Assembly (NCBI RefSeq): GCF_001263355.1
Contig: NZ_LGYO01000003.1
Coordinates: 24,579-88,578 of the forward strand
Direction of reading: 5' to 3'
Length of the DNA stretch: 64,000 bases
Source: Acetobacterium bakii
GTDB lineage: Bacteria; Bacillota; Clostridia; Eubacteriales; Eubacteriaceae
The notes below the pieces were generated by a model. It was not told the origin of the DNA. It was given only the letters and a program-made list of their open reading frames with translations, and made no database searches. The number at the start of each line of letters is the position of its first letter. Positions within the stretch are counted from its first letter, which is position 1. The translations under genes and the position numbers were made by a program. Positions 40,894-48,794 of this stretch are shown piece after piece.

Positions 40894-41002
40894 TTTTGCA
40901 ATTTCAAGTGCTTGCGACTCTGGCGGCAAACTGCCGGGAAGCAGGCTAACGTATACCAAATGGATTTCTGGGCAGAATGCGTTTGGCTATCATCGGTTGC
41001 AA
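40894..41002 (+). ncRNA. Structured 5' leader, GEMM (c-di-GMP-I)-like but divergent
   Basis: TTTGCAA (40894-40900) pairs with TTGCAAA (40996-41002), closing about 95 bases that contain GGCAAAC (40924-40930), a CTGC/GCAG hairpin with a GGGAA loop, an ACG...CCA segment, a CCAAA/TTTGG stem and GGTTGC near the 3' end. GGCAAAC, the GNRA-like hairpin and GGTTGC occur in this order in GEMM riboswitches; the core ACGCAAAGCC does not match well. It precedes a secreted carbohydrate-binding-type lipoprotein, a plausible c-di-GMP target. Class uncertain. Confidence 0.35.
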
Positions 41003-41046
41003 ATTAATGGTTATCGATACTGAACTAAAAAATAGAAAGTGAGAAA

Positions 41047-42570
41047 ATGACTTCAATGAAAAGAGTAAAGATTTTTATACCGTTTTTGATAATTATAATG
41101 TTATTGTTCAGCGGATGCAATTCAGCAGCCAGTACGACAACGGGGGTAACAGCGGCGGATACTGGAACAGAAACCACAAAGGCATTAACAGCCGTTATTT
41201 CACCGACTTCGGCAATAGTTGTGGATCCCGAATTTACCGAAAGAGATCTGGAAACGATCTATGAGGACAGCACCGCCACCCATGTAACCTTGGACGGCAG
41301 CAACATCCAGGTAACCGGTGACGGCGCCGTCGCAAGTAACGGTGTGCTTACCATCACTGCCGAAGGAACCTATGTTATCACCGGGAATCTAACCGATGGC
41401 CAGATTGTGGTCGCCGCGGCTGATACGGACAAGATTCAGATCGTATTAAACGGTGCGGCCATCAATTGTGCCGACAATGCCCCAATCTATGTTAAAAGTG
41501 CCAATAAGGTATTTGTGACCCTCAATGCCGGTACGGTCAACACTTTAACTGATGGCACTGTCTATGTTCAGACCGATGAAAATACCGTGGATGCGGTTAT
41601 CTTCAGTAAAGCTGATTTGACACTTAATGGCGAAGGTACTCTAAATATTACATCAATTGCGAACCATGGTATCGTATCAAAGGATGACCTGGTGATTACC
41701 GGAGGAACCTATACGATTATTTCAGCAAATGATGCCCTCAGCGGGAAAAATTCTGTAAAAATCAAGGATGGTATCTTTAATATAACCTGTTCGTCTGAAG
41801 GTAAAGGTATTACCTCTAAGAATGATGAGGATACCACCAAGGGTTATGTCTATATCGCCGGCGGGACTATAACCATTACAAAATCCTATGAAGGGATTGA
41901 GGGCACAGTAATCATTGTGGAAGGCGGTACATTTGATATCACGGCACAGGATGACGGCTTCAATACCGCCAGTGCCAGTGCATCAAACGATGATGTTGGC
42001 GAAGGAAATGACCCCGGAGGAGCTGGCGGCGGCGGCGGTGCAATGGAAAATGATGCGAACTGCTATCTCTCCATCGCCGGCGGAACCATCAATCTGAATG
42101 CATCCGGGGATGGCCTTGACAGCAATGGCAATCTTTATATTTCCGGTGGCGATATTACCGTAAGTGGTCCCACAAACAGTGGCAATGGGGCTCTTGATTA
42201 TAACGGAATCGCCGACATCACCGGGGGAACCGTTGTGATCTCAGGAAGTACCGGAATGGCCCAGGGATTCTCAGAGTCTTCAACACAAGCCTCTTTACTT
42301 TACAACCTCACCTCTGCCTGTGAAGCAGGAACCGAAATAAAATTGACCGATGATACTGGTAAAACCATTGCTTCCTATACACCGGACAAAACCTATCAAT
42401 CAGTGGTAATCAGTACACCGGAGATGGTCCAGGGTTCGACATATACTCTAACCTGCGGAAGCCAGACCGTAGATATTCCGCTGACCGCTGTAGTTACCAG
42501 CAATGGTCAGTCTGGAATGGGCGGACCGGGCCAGGGCGGGGGCCAGGGTGGCGGTACACGACCACAATAA
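41047..42570 (+). CDS. Cthe_2159-family beta-helix lipoprotein
   Basis: This protein of about 507 residues has a lipoprotein signal (FLIIIMLLFSGC, Cys ~26), a Thr/Ala-rich linker and a repetitive right-handed beta-helix (~80-470) with recurring GGTxxI strands (YVYIAGGTITITKSYEG, CYLSIAGGTINLNASGDG). This is typical of the Cthe_2159 carbohydrate-binding family. The C-terminus is Gly/Gln-rich. It is probably on the cell surface, binding acidic polysaccharides. ATG 41047 lies close to GTGAG; ATG 41056 would give a more typical signal-peptide start (MKRVKIF). In relatives this family often clusters with CotH/VTC genes, which here lie 8 kb downstream. Confidence 0.85.
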   Translation: MTSMKRVKIFIPFLIIIMLLFSGCNSAASTTTGVTAADTGTETTKALTAVISPTSAIVVDPEFTERDLETIYEDSTATHVTLDGSNIQVTGDGAVASNGVLTITAEGTYVITGNLTDGQIVVAAADTDKIQIVLNGAAINCADNAPIYVKSANKVFVTLNAGTVNTLTDGTVYVQTDENTVDAVIFSKADLTLNGEGTLNITSIANHGIVSKDDLVITGGTYTIISANDALSGKNSVKIKDGIFNITCSSEGKGITSKNDEDTTKGYVYIAGGTITITKSYEGIEGTVIIVEGGTFDITAQDDGFNTASASASNDDVGEGNDPGGAGGGGGAMENDANCYLSIAGGTINLNASGDGLDSNGNLYISGGDITVSGPTNSGNGALDYNGIADITGGTVVISGSTGMAQGFSESSTQASLLYNLTSACEAGTEIKLTDDTGKTIASYTPDKTYQSVVISTPEMVQGSTYTLTCGSQTVDIPLTAVVTSNGQSGMGGPGQGGGQGGGTRPQ

Positions 42571-42604
42571 TGAAGCAGATCGTTTAAAATGGATTGGAAA
42601 ATAC

Positions 42605-42650
42605 AAAAGGCATGTCCCCTCAAAAATTGAGAGGTGCATGCCTTTTATTT
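42605..42650. terminator. Terminator between convergent genes
   Basis: AAAAGGCATG (42605-42614) pairs with CATGCCTTTT (42637-42646), with inner CCTC/GAGG pairing and a T-rich end. It serves the lipoprotein gene and, on the other strand, pirin. Confidence 0.8.
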
Positions 42651-42690
42651 CATTTTTATGCTGTTCATATAAATGCTTCTGGCTGTTATT

Positions 42691-43398
42691 TTAATCCTGA
42701 TTTGGTTTCTTCATTTCGATAATGAGAATATGGGATTTTTTTGATGATTTAATGGTAATGTCTTCTTCAAGAATCTCCAGGGCATCGCGATCATTTAATT
42801 CAATGCCATTAATGTTTGATGTTCCTTCAATCTGAACCAGATAAGCTTGCCGACCAGACTTGACCGGAAAACCTATTTCTTTGCTTTCCGCAAGTTCCAG
42901 GGAATAGATATTGCTGTCCTGATTAATTTTTATGGGTGCTGATCCATTAGTGGAAGAGACCATATGCAGCCATTTATTTTTTCGGTCATCCCAATTGAAT
43001 CGGTATTCTCCGTAATTTGGTTTTAGATTTTCCTGATTTGGTAAAATCCATATCTGCAGGAATCTTGCCGTATTGCTTCCGCGATTATGTTCGCTATGAT
43101 AAACACCGGTACCGGCACTCACATATTGTACGTGTCCCCGGGTAAGAGTGCTTTTATTTCCCATGCTGTCGCCGTGAGTAAGTTCCCCACCAACAACATA
43201 GGATATAATTTCCATATCTTGATGGTGGTGCATTTCAAATCCGGTTTGAGCATCGATTAAATCATCGTTGAGCACTCGTAGTTTTCCAAAATGCATGTTT
43301 TGGGGATTATAATATTCGGCAAAAGAAAAGTGAAATTTGCTTCTTAGCCAGCCATGGTCACTGGAACCCATTTTACTGCTGTCAATTTTTTTCAACAT
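42691..43398 (-). CDS. Pirin-family protein
   Basis: This 235-residue bicupin has the pirin metal site: HGWLRSKFHFSFAEYYNP at the start, FEMHHHQDMEIISYVVGG with the His ligands, and HSEHNRG, followed by the typical RFLQIWILP segment. Bacterial pirins can have quercetinase-like dioxygenase activity or act as redox-linked binding proteins; the role here is unknown. GGAGG lies 8 bases before the start on the minus strand. It is a single-gene unit. Confidence 0.9.
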   Translation of the reverse strand: MLKKIDSSKMGSSDHGWLRSKFHFSFAEYYNPQNMHFGKLRVLNDDLIDAQTGFEMHHHQDMEIISYVVGGELTHGDSMGNKSTLTRGHVQYVSAGTGVYHSEHNRGSNTARFLQIWILPNQENLKPNYGEYRFNWDDRKNKWLHMVSSTNGSAPIKINQDSNIYSLELAESKEIGFPVKSGRQAYLVQIEGTSNINGIELNDRDALEILEEDITIKSSKKSHILIIEMKKPNQD

Positions 43399-43447
43399 AA
43401 TTTTTTCCTCCTATTTGAAAATAAACTGCACATTCAAGTTTTGATAA

Positions 43448-43481
43448 TTTGATTGTATCGCTAGCTAATGATACAATCAAA
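43448..43481. repeat. 12-bp perfect inverted repeat upstream of pirin
   Basis: TTTGATTGTATC (43448-43459) and GATACAATCAAA (43470-43481) with a 10-nt gap. It lies about 50 bases upstream of pirin (minus strand) and may be an operator or a hairpin. Confidence 0.55.
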
Positions 43482-43679
43482 TCTGAATTATTTTCTTAAG
43501 TTTTTTTTCAGGGTGATCAAAAGCCCGTTTAAGGCTGAATATTGAAGCTAGCATGATTAATAACGATAGCAAAGGGTAATAAATAATCGATAGAAAGATA
43601 CTTCGAGTATTAAAGATAATAACAGAGAAACTTGTCTTATGAAAGGCAAACATTATGAAAAGATGGAGGTGATAAAACA

Positions 43680-43841
43680 ATGAATGTTCAAGAAGCATCA
43701 AGTTTATACACGGAAAAGTTTGGACAGGAGTTCCCCTTTTATGATTTAATCGGTGAGGATGATACGCAATTGATTCTTATTATGTTAGACTCCATTGAGA
43801 AAAATGAACCCTTTGTGCCGGAATATGATGTAATAGATTAA
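43680..43841 (+). CDS. Small acidic hypothetical protein
   Basis: A 53-codon gene has GGAGGTGA (43665-43672) 7 bases before the ATG, one of the best ribosome-binding sites in the window. The product (MNVQEASSLYTEKFGQEFPF...) is acidic with aromatic residues and no membrane segment. I do not recognise a family. It has no neighbours on the same strand for 280 bases. Confidence 0.55.
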   Translation: MNVQEASSLYTEKFGQEFPFYDLIGEDDTQLILIMLDSIEKNEPFVPEYDVID

Positions 43842-44001
43842 TAATAAGCACCACAAAGCTCTACCGATATTAAGTTTTGGAAAGATAAGGGCTGGCTTCA
43901 CTTGTAGTTAAAATGAATGTTTGAAGAATAATTATGAATTTTAGGGTATTGCTTATCGAATGATATGTGATGCCAGATACTGCAACTCGTCAAAGAAATA
44001 A

Positions 44002-44043
44002 GCATATAAAAAGCAGCTAAATCATTAGCTGCTTTTTATATGC
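44002..44043. terminator. 19-bp perfect hairpin
   Basis: GCATATAAAAAGCAGCTAA (44002-44020) and TTAGCTGCTTTTTATATGC (44025-44043) form a perfect stem with loop ATCA. T-rich tracts inside both arms allow termination from either side. Confidence 0.75.
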
Positions 44044-44062
44044 AAAATAATTTAATAAAAGG

Positions 44063-44115
44063 TTGACAAATTCAACAAATAGTATTATTGTATTAGATAA
44101 GCAATACAATAATAC
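44063..44115 (+). promoter_or_regulatory. gntR promoter with 13-bp-arm operator palindrome
   Basis: TTGACA (44063-44068), a 17-bp spacer and TATTGT (44086-44091). GTATTATTGTATT (44082-44094) and AATACAATAATAC (44103-44115) form a perfect palindrome with an 8-bp gap covering the -10 and the transcription start. This suggests repression by the GntR protein encoded next. Confidence 0.75.
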
Positions 44116-44129
44116 AAAGGAGAACGAAA

Positions 44130-44513
44130 ATGAAATGGATCATCGATTCGGATCGACCCATCTACAAACAATTGGTGGAGCAAATTGAACTGAAAATCAT
44201 TTCAGGGGCCTATGCTCCTGGGGATAAAATTAAATCGGTACGGGAACTGGCCATGGAAGCCGGTGTTAATCCCAACACGATGCAAAAGGCATTGGCCGAG
44301 CTTGAAAGAATGGGACTAGTGTTTGCCCAGCGAACCAGCGGACGATTTATTACGGAGGATAATAAAATGATTGATGAAGCAAAGAAAACCCTGGCATTTA
44401 AAGAGATTGACGGCTTTTTTGAAAAAATGAAGCAGCTTGGATTTGAAAAAGAAGAAATTATTGCATTGATAGAAAAGATAGAGGGAGACAGCCATGGCCA
44501 TTCTGAGAGCTAA
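44130..44513 (+). CDS. GntR-family regulator, YtrA subfamily
   Basis: This 127-residue protein has the GntR winged helix (PIYKQLVEQIELKIISGAYA, then KSVRELAMEAGVNPNTMQKA) and only a short C-terminal dimerisation part, as in YtrA-type regulators. These generally repress ABC transporter operons that include themselves. AAAGGAG lies 8 bases before the ATG. It overlaps the ATPase gene by 20 bases and has a large palindrome over its own promoter. Confidence 0.92.
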   Translation: MKWIIDSDRPIYKQLVEQIELKIISGAYAPGDKIKSVRELAMEAGVNPNTMQKALAELERMGLVFAQRTSGRFITEDNKMIDEAKKTLAFKEIDGFFEKMKQLGFEKEEIIALIEKIEGDSHGHSES

Positions 44514-45189
44514 AGCATTGACAAAAAAATTTGGGAATCTTAGCGCCTTATCCAATCTGGATCTGGATATCCCTCGCGGACGCATCATTGGTCTATTGGG
44601 ACCAAACGGCAGCGGAAAAAGTACATTTATTAAGCTGGCCACCGGACTTCTGGTTCCGACCTCCGGAGAAATCACCATTGGCGGTGCCACCCCAGGGGTT
44701 GAAACCAAAGCCATGGTGTCCTATTTGCCGGAGCGAACTTACCTCAATGATTGGATGCGGGCCGAGGATATGATGGCCTTTTTCGGCGATTTTTACGAAG
44801 ACTTTAACCGGATCAAGGCAGACAATATGCTGCAGGATCTCAACATCAATCCCCGGGATCGCTTAAAAACAATGTCCAAGGGAACCAAGGAAAAGGTCCA
44901 GCTAATTTTAGTCATGAGCCGAAATGCCGAGTTGTATTTACTGGATGAGCCCATTGCGGGAGTTGACCCGGCAGCCCGGGATTACATTCTGAATACCATT
45001 ATTACCAATTACAAGGAAAACGCGTCAGTGGTGATTTCCACCCATCTCATCGCCGACATTGAACAGGTTTTAGACGATATTATTTTTATCTCCCAGGGTG
45101 AAATCAAACTCATTTCCACAGTGGATGAAATTCGCGAAAAACATAATAAATCGGTGGATGGACTATTCAGAGAGGTGTTTAAATGCTAG
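44494..45189 (+). CDS. ABC transporter ATP-binding protein (YtrB-like)
   Basis: This 231-residue ATPase has Walker A GPNGSGKSTF, Walker B LYLLDEPIAGVD and the H loop STHLIADIE. The signature motif is degenerate: MSKGTKEKVQL where LSGGQ is expected, a change seen in YtrB-type exporters. Partner permease and GntR regulator flank it. In Bacillus the Ytr system answers to cell-wall antibiotics, but this function is inferred. GGGAG lies before the ATG, inside the 3' end of the gntR gene. Confidence 0.88.
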   Translation: MAILRAKALTKKFGNLSALSNLDLDIPRGRIIGLLGPNGSGKSTFIKLATGLLVPTSGEITIGGATPGVETKAMVSYLPERTYLNDWMRAEDMMAFFGDFYEDFNRIKADNMLQDLNINPRDRLKTMSKGTKEKVQLILVMSRNAELYLLDEPIAGVDPAARDYILNTIITNYKENASVVISTHLIADIEQVLDDIIFISQGEIKLISTVDEIREKHNKSVDGLFREVFKC

Positions 45190-46004
45190 GAAAATTATTG
45201 AAATACGAAATTAAAGCAACCGGTCGAACCTTTTTACCACTCTATCTGGCTCTTATAGTCCTGACGATTATTACCAAAGTGTTATTATTTGTGGCAATTC
45301 CGGATGCGGTTATGGTATCCGAAAGCGGATCTAATTTTGACCTTCCCCTGGTCATCAGTCTGTCATTGTACGGTACCATCATTGTGGCCTTGTTTGTGCT
45401 AACGCTGATTGTGATTATCCAGCGGTTTTATAAAAACCTTCTGACCGATGAAGGCTACCTGATGTTTACCATGCCGGTACAAACCTGGAAGCTAATTTTA
45501 TCAAAGCTTTTGACAGCCATACTGTGGACCATCGTATGCGGATTTGCGGTGGCAATATCCATATTTATTCTGGCCCTCGGTAATTTTTCAATGATGGAAC
45601 TCAGCCAGGAAATTGGTAAGATGTATTCTGAATTTCAGAATCAATTTGGCATGAGTCTTAATATTATTATCGGCGAGGGTATTATGTTAATGATCGTGGA
45701 TATAATATCTTCAATATTAATGATTTATGTAGCCATTGCCATTGGTCAGCTGTTTAATCAGCATCGGATCTTGGCGTCTTTTGGGGCATATATCGGGATC
45801 ACTGTGATCCTGCAGATTGTTATGTCACTGTTGACGCTTTTATTTCCTGTTTTTGGCATGGATTATCTCATGAGTTCAGAAATGAACGAAATAGCGGTGA
45901 TGCAGATTTTCATCAACAGTGTCACCGTATTTAATATTATTTGTATTGCAGCATTTTATTTCATCACAAACTATATCTTAAAGAATCGGTTAAATTTAGA
46001 ATAA
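45183..46004 (+). CDS. ABC transporter permease of the GntR-regulated operon
   Basis: This 273-residue membrane protein has about six hydrophobic segments: helices near 18-38 and 55-80, a pair at 115-140, and three in the C-terminal half. A conserved-looking YEIKATGRTFLPLYL lies at the N-terminus and LTDEGYLMFTMPV after the second helix. That last motif is typical of exporters associated with YtrA regulators. The start overlaps the ATPase gene by 7 bases. The substrate is unknown. Confidence 0.85.
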   Translation: MLGKLLKYEIKATGRTFLPLYLALIVLTIITKVLLFVAIPDAVMVSESGSNFDLPLVISLSLYGTIIVALFVLTLIVIIQRFYKNLLTDEGYLMFTMPVQTWKLILSKLLTAILWTIVCGFAVAISIFILALGNFSMMELSQEIGKMYSEFQNQFGMSLNIIIGEGIMLMIVDIISSILMIYVAIAIGQLFNQHRILASFGAYIGITVILQIVMSLLTLLFPVFGMDYLMSSEMNEIAVMQIFINSVTVFNIICIAAFYFITNYILKNRLNLE

Positions 46005-46011
46005 TGAATGG

Positions 46012-46128
46012 ATGAAGAAAATTCACCATGAAGAGTATATTATTATACCTATTGGTTTAGGACTCAGCCAAGCAATAGCTTTGCTGGTTCTTAACTGGTG
46101 GGTTTTATTATTTTACGGTGTTCTTTAG
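46012..46128 (+). CDS. Possible small hydrophobic peptide
   Basis: A 38-codon frame (MKKIHHEEYIIIPIGLGLSQ...) encodes one transmembrane-like stretch ending in Trp-Trp. It follows the permease by 7 bases but has no clear ribosome-binding site. It could be a gene remnant or a reinitiated small membrane protein. Confidence 0.25.
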   Translation: MKKIHHEEYIIIPIGLGLSQAIALLVLNWWVLLFYGVL

Positions 46129-46229
46129 TTACAAAAAATTTGCAATTCAGTACTACTGTATTTATTTTCGAAGAAATGGGGTATAACATCGATAAAGATT
46201 GAATATTAAAATAGGGGGAGTTCAAAATC

Positions 46230-46472
46230 ATGAAAGAATGGAAGGGAACAATGCAAACCGATAATTTCATTGCGAAAGTTATCGTATATCTTGAAGAAGC
46301 TTTAGATTCATCGCCGGGAGATTGGCATGGACATGGGATAACCTTGTCGCCGCTTTGCGAACCAGGTGAATACAAAACGAATATTGGGAATATTGTTATT
46401 GATCGGAATGATCTGATTACCACCGGATATATGTTTTATTTTGTTGGACAGGGAAAACCAAAACTGACATAA
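46230..46472 (+). CDS. Small hypothetical protein
   Basis: An 80-residue product (MKEWKGTMQTDNFIAKVIVY...) has a strong GGGGGAG site 11 bases upstream. It contains a central SPGDWHGHGITLSPLCEPGEY stretch rich in His, Gly and Pro. No family is recognised. A terminator follows at 46526, so it is a single-gene unit. Confidence 0.65.
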   Translation: MKEWKGTMQTDNFIAKVIVYLEEALDSSPGDWHGHGITLSPLCEPGEYKTNIGNIVIDRNDLITTGYMFYFVGQGKPKLT

Positions 46473-46525
46473 AATAGCAGTTTCTTTTCTTCGTTGATGG
46501 TTTTCTTTGATCCCATGAGTACATG

Positions 46526-46548
46526 AGACACCGATCGGTGTCTTTTTT
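46526..46548 (+). terminator. Terminator
   Basis: The palindrome AGACACCGATCGGTGTCT (46526-46543) is followed by TTTTT. It lies about 55 bases behind the small hypothetical gene. Confidence 0.8.
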
Positions 46549-46613
46549 AGCGTTTTGTTGGTGACACAATGTAACTGTCATTTAAAACGAATTAGTTTAA
46601 AAAGGAGATTCAA

Positions 46614-47702
46614 TTGATCGAAATTATTGGAAAATACAATAAATCGGATGTGTTTACCGATGAACTGGAACCCGCTACGTATCAGCAGATACTAGATATG
46701 TGTAATTTAGAATATTTAAAAGATGCGGTGATTAAAATTATGCCGGATTGCCATGTGGGAACAGGGTGTACCATCGGAACGACTATTTTATTCGAAGATG
46801 ATCATCCCATTGCGATTAACCCTCTTCATGTGGGGGTTGACATCGGCTGCGGCGTAAAAGTGTCCAAACTCATTAATGCTGATGTGAATTTTAAACAGTT
46901 GGATTCGGTGATTAGAAATAAAATCCCAGTTGGCTTTGCAGTACATAAAAAGAAAATCGGCGCCGCATTGGATTTTATTAACGCCCTGAACTGTAAAAAA
47001 AAGTTAACAAACATTGACCGGCTGGCTTGCAGTTTAGGGACCCTTGGTTCCGGGAACCATTTCATTGAAATAGATACAGATAGCAGTGGTAAAAATTACT
47101 TATTGGTCCATTCCGGTTCAAGAAATTTAGGGTTGCAGGTCGCAAATTTCTATGGTAGTATTTCTAACCGTGATGGTTTTCTGAGTGTTGCAAATACCCA
47201 GGACTATTTACAGGATATGCTGACGTGCCAAACATTTGCAACAAAAAATCGCGATCGAATTTCCAGTACCATCCTTAAAGAAATGGGCATTAAAGAAGTT
47301 GAAAGTTTTCATACGATCCATAACTACATCGAAAAAGATGCTGCCAGAAAATATTATATTTTGAGAAAGGGTGCTGTAAGCGCCAATGCCGGTGAGCAGT
47401 TAGTGATTCCTCTGAACATGCGGGATGGATCATTACTGGCAGTGGGAAAAGGTAATCTTGATTGGAATTATTCAGCGCCCCATGGGGCCGGAAGAATACT
47501 GAGTCGGTCCCAGGCAAAGAAAAAACTGGATTTAGTCGAATTTAAAAAAGAAATGGAAGGAATCTATTCCACCAGTGTATCAAAAAGCACCCTTGACGAA
47601 TCACCAATGGCCTATAAAAATATAAGTGAAATATTAAAATATGTCGGTGAAACCGTTAAGATCATTGATACGCTCAAATCAGTTTATAATTTTAAAGCAT
47701 AA
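46614..47702 (+). CDS. rtcB: RtcB-family RNA ligase-like protein
   Basis: This 362-residue protein matches RtcB: PDCHVGTGCTIGTTI (metal-binding Cys/His), NPLHVGVDIGCGVKV, GTLGSGNHFIE with the catalytic-region His, and RKGAVSANAGEQLVIPLNMRDG (guanylylation-site region) followed by SAPHGAGRILSRS. At about 360 residues it belongs to the shorter bacterial RtcB2-like group. RtcB ligates RNA 3'-phosphate to 5'-OH ends using GTP. The start is TTG 46614 with AAGGAG 8 bases upstream. No archease or RtcA gene is nearby. Confidence 0.9.
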   Translation: MIEIIGKYNKSDVFTDELEPATYQQILDMCNLEYLKDAVIKIMPDCHVGTGCTIGTTILFEDDHPIAINPLHVGVDIGCGVKVSKLINADVNFKQLDSVIRNKIPVGFAVHKKKIGAALDFINALNCKKKLTNIDRLACSLGTLGSGNHFIEIDTDSSGKNYLLVHSGSRNLGLQVANFYGSISNRDGFLSVANTQDYLQDMLTCQTFATKNRDRISSTILKEMGIKEVESFHTIHNYIEKDAARKYYILRKGAVSANAGEQLVIPLNMRDGSLLAVGKGNLDWNYSAPHGAGRILSRSQAKKKLDLVEFKKEMEGIYSTSVSKSTLDESPMAYKNISEILKYVGETVKIIDTLKSVYNFKA

Positions 47703-47753
47703 AAGAAAACCAAACTCATTGCAACAGGCAATTTACAAGTACAAAATGTTAGA

Positions 47754-47797
47754 AGCTTCTGTTTATTTACTTATCTGACTATCAGAAGCTCTTTTTT
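47754..47797 (+). terminator. Terminator after rtcB
   Basis: AGCTTCTG (47754-47761) pairs with CAGAAGCT (47783-47790), followed by CTTTTTTC. It overlaps the 3' end of the convergent minus-strand gene. Confidence 0.65.
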
Positions 47798-48230
47798 CGG
47801 TTGAAAAAATTTTTCGATGTTTGGCATACAATTTCAGCAATAAAATCAGACCGGCACTGATAAATAGCCAGCCAACCCCATAAAAAAGGACAATATACGG
47901 GGAACTTGTCCCTGCGATATCCAGGATCCCCTTAAGAAAACTACCCAATGTTAATGTTGCAATGCCTGAATTATATGCATTGAAAAATAATCGATAGCCA
48001 GCAAATAAAGAGCTGCAAGGGATCAATACATTAATTAGGAAGAACAATAACGCACCACCCAATAAAGGATACAAAAACATCCAGGTCATGGCCGGGGAGC
48101 TTACCCCGTGTCCCAAAAGACCATAGATATAATTGATGACAACCGCAGTAAGAGATAATACCAAATAGATGATGACTGTATTGCGTTTGGATCGTCTTTT
48201 GCTTTTCACCTTAATAACTGAGATAGACAA
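47763..48230 (-). CDS. Hypothetical membrane protein
   Basis: The product has about 155 residues: a basic N-terminus (KVKSKRRSKRN) and four hydrophobic segments. No family is recognised. The best start is TTG 48230, about 10 bases behind GAGAGGTG; a GTG at 48236 is in frame but too close to that site. It lies immediately downstream of the broken gene at 48203-48477 on the same strand and may have been co-transcribed with it. Confidence 0.55.
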   Translation of the reverse strand: MSISVIKVKSKRRSKRNTVIIYLVLSLTAVVINYIYGLLGHGVSSPAMTWMFLYPLLGGALLFFLINVLIPCSSLFAGYRLFFNAYNSGIATLTLGSFLKGILDIAGTSSPYIVLFYGVGWLFISAGLILLLKLYAKHRKIFSTEKRASDSQISK

Positions 48231-48477
48231 TGTCACTCACCTCTCTTTCTTCCAAGCTTTTACCGTCTGAAATAATAAATACATAATGCAGCTCAGAGAT
48301 CTGCCCAATGGCTGTTCGGGGATTGCTTTGCTTGGATTGGGACACCTCGCTTATGCTTTCTACAACCATTGACTTCTAGAGCACAAAAGCATCTAAAAGA
48401 ACAAACACACAAGCTCCCAGCAAGAGAAATGAAAAAATCGCTGCCCAACGATAGGGTTTTGATAAGAAATTTTTCAT
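48203..48477 (-). pseudogene. Secreted-protein gene fragment with premature stop
   Basis: Reading on the minus strand from ATG 48477, the frame gives MKNFLSKPYRWAAIFSFLLL and on through FVLLDAFVL, then TAG (48376-48378). The same frame continues for more than 50 codons (KSMVVESISEVSQSKQSNPR... ELHYVFIISDGKS) before the next stop. A type II membrane start of this form, with LLDAFV after the helix, is seen in phosphodiester-glycosidase-type exopolysaccharide proteins; that identification is tentative. The rest of the gene is absent and the hypothetical membrane protein follows. Confidence 0.5.
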
Positions 48478-48686
48478 TACAGATTGTATCCTTTCTTTTT
48501 GTTATGGAAAATAACATTCTTTTAGAATTGATAGTCGACAAAAAACAACTCGGTATCCACTGTGGTTGTTAAAATTTCCCTAAATCGGTTTAGCTCTATA
48601 ATATGCCCTGAATGTGATAGTTTTGTGACTGGAAACTGAATGTTTATTGGTTTAAGATTTATCTGAAGTGGAAGAGCGAAACCGGA

Positions 48687-48722
48687 AAAGGGTCAAGAGC
48701 ATAGGAATGCTCTTGACCCTTT
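48687..48722 (-). terminator. Terminator of the 50.7-48.8 kb two-component operon
   Basis: AAAGGGTCAAGAGCAT (48687-48702) and ATGCTCTTGACCCTTT (48707-48722) form a perfect 16-bp stem with a 4-nt loop; on the minus strand it ends in TTTTCC. It lies about 70 bases past the kinase stop. Confidence 0.8.
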
Positions 48723-48794
48723 CCTGGTTTTGGGACTAATTCTTTGTACCTCAAAAAAGCATGGCGGTTTCAAATGAATATTAGCTGTCTTTTG

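Noticed and set aside
41895..42200. Tandem nucleotide repeats within the lipoprotein gene as a separate element
   Set aside because: The repetition follows the beta-helix protein repeats and needs no other explanation.
43477..43701. 74-residue hydrophobic minus-strand ORF before pirin
   Set aside because: It overlaps the start and strong ribosome-binding site of the plus-strand small gene and has no site of its own; likely an AT-rich chance frame.
48369..48572. 67-residue plus-strand ORF
   Set aside because: Antisense to the interrupted membrane-anchored gene, which has better protein character.
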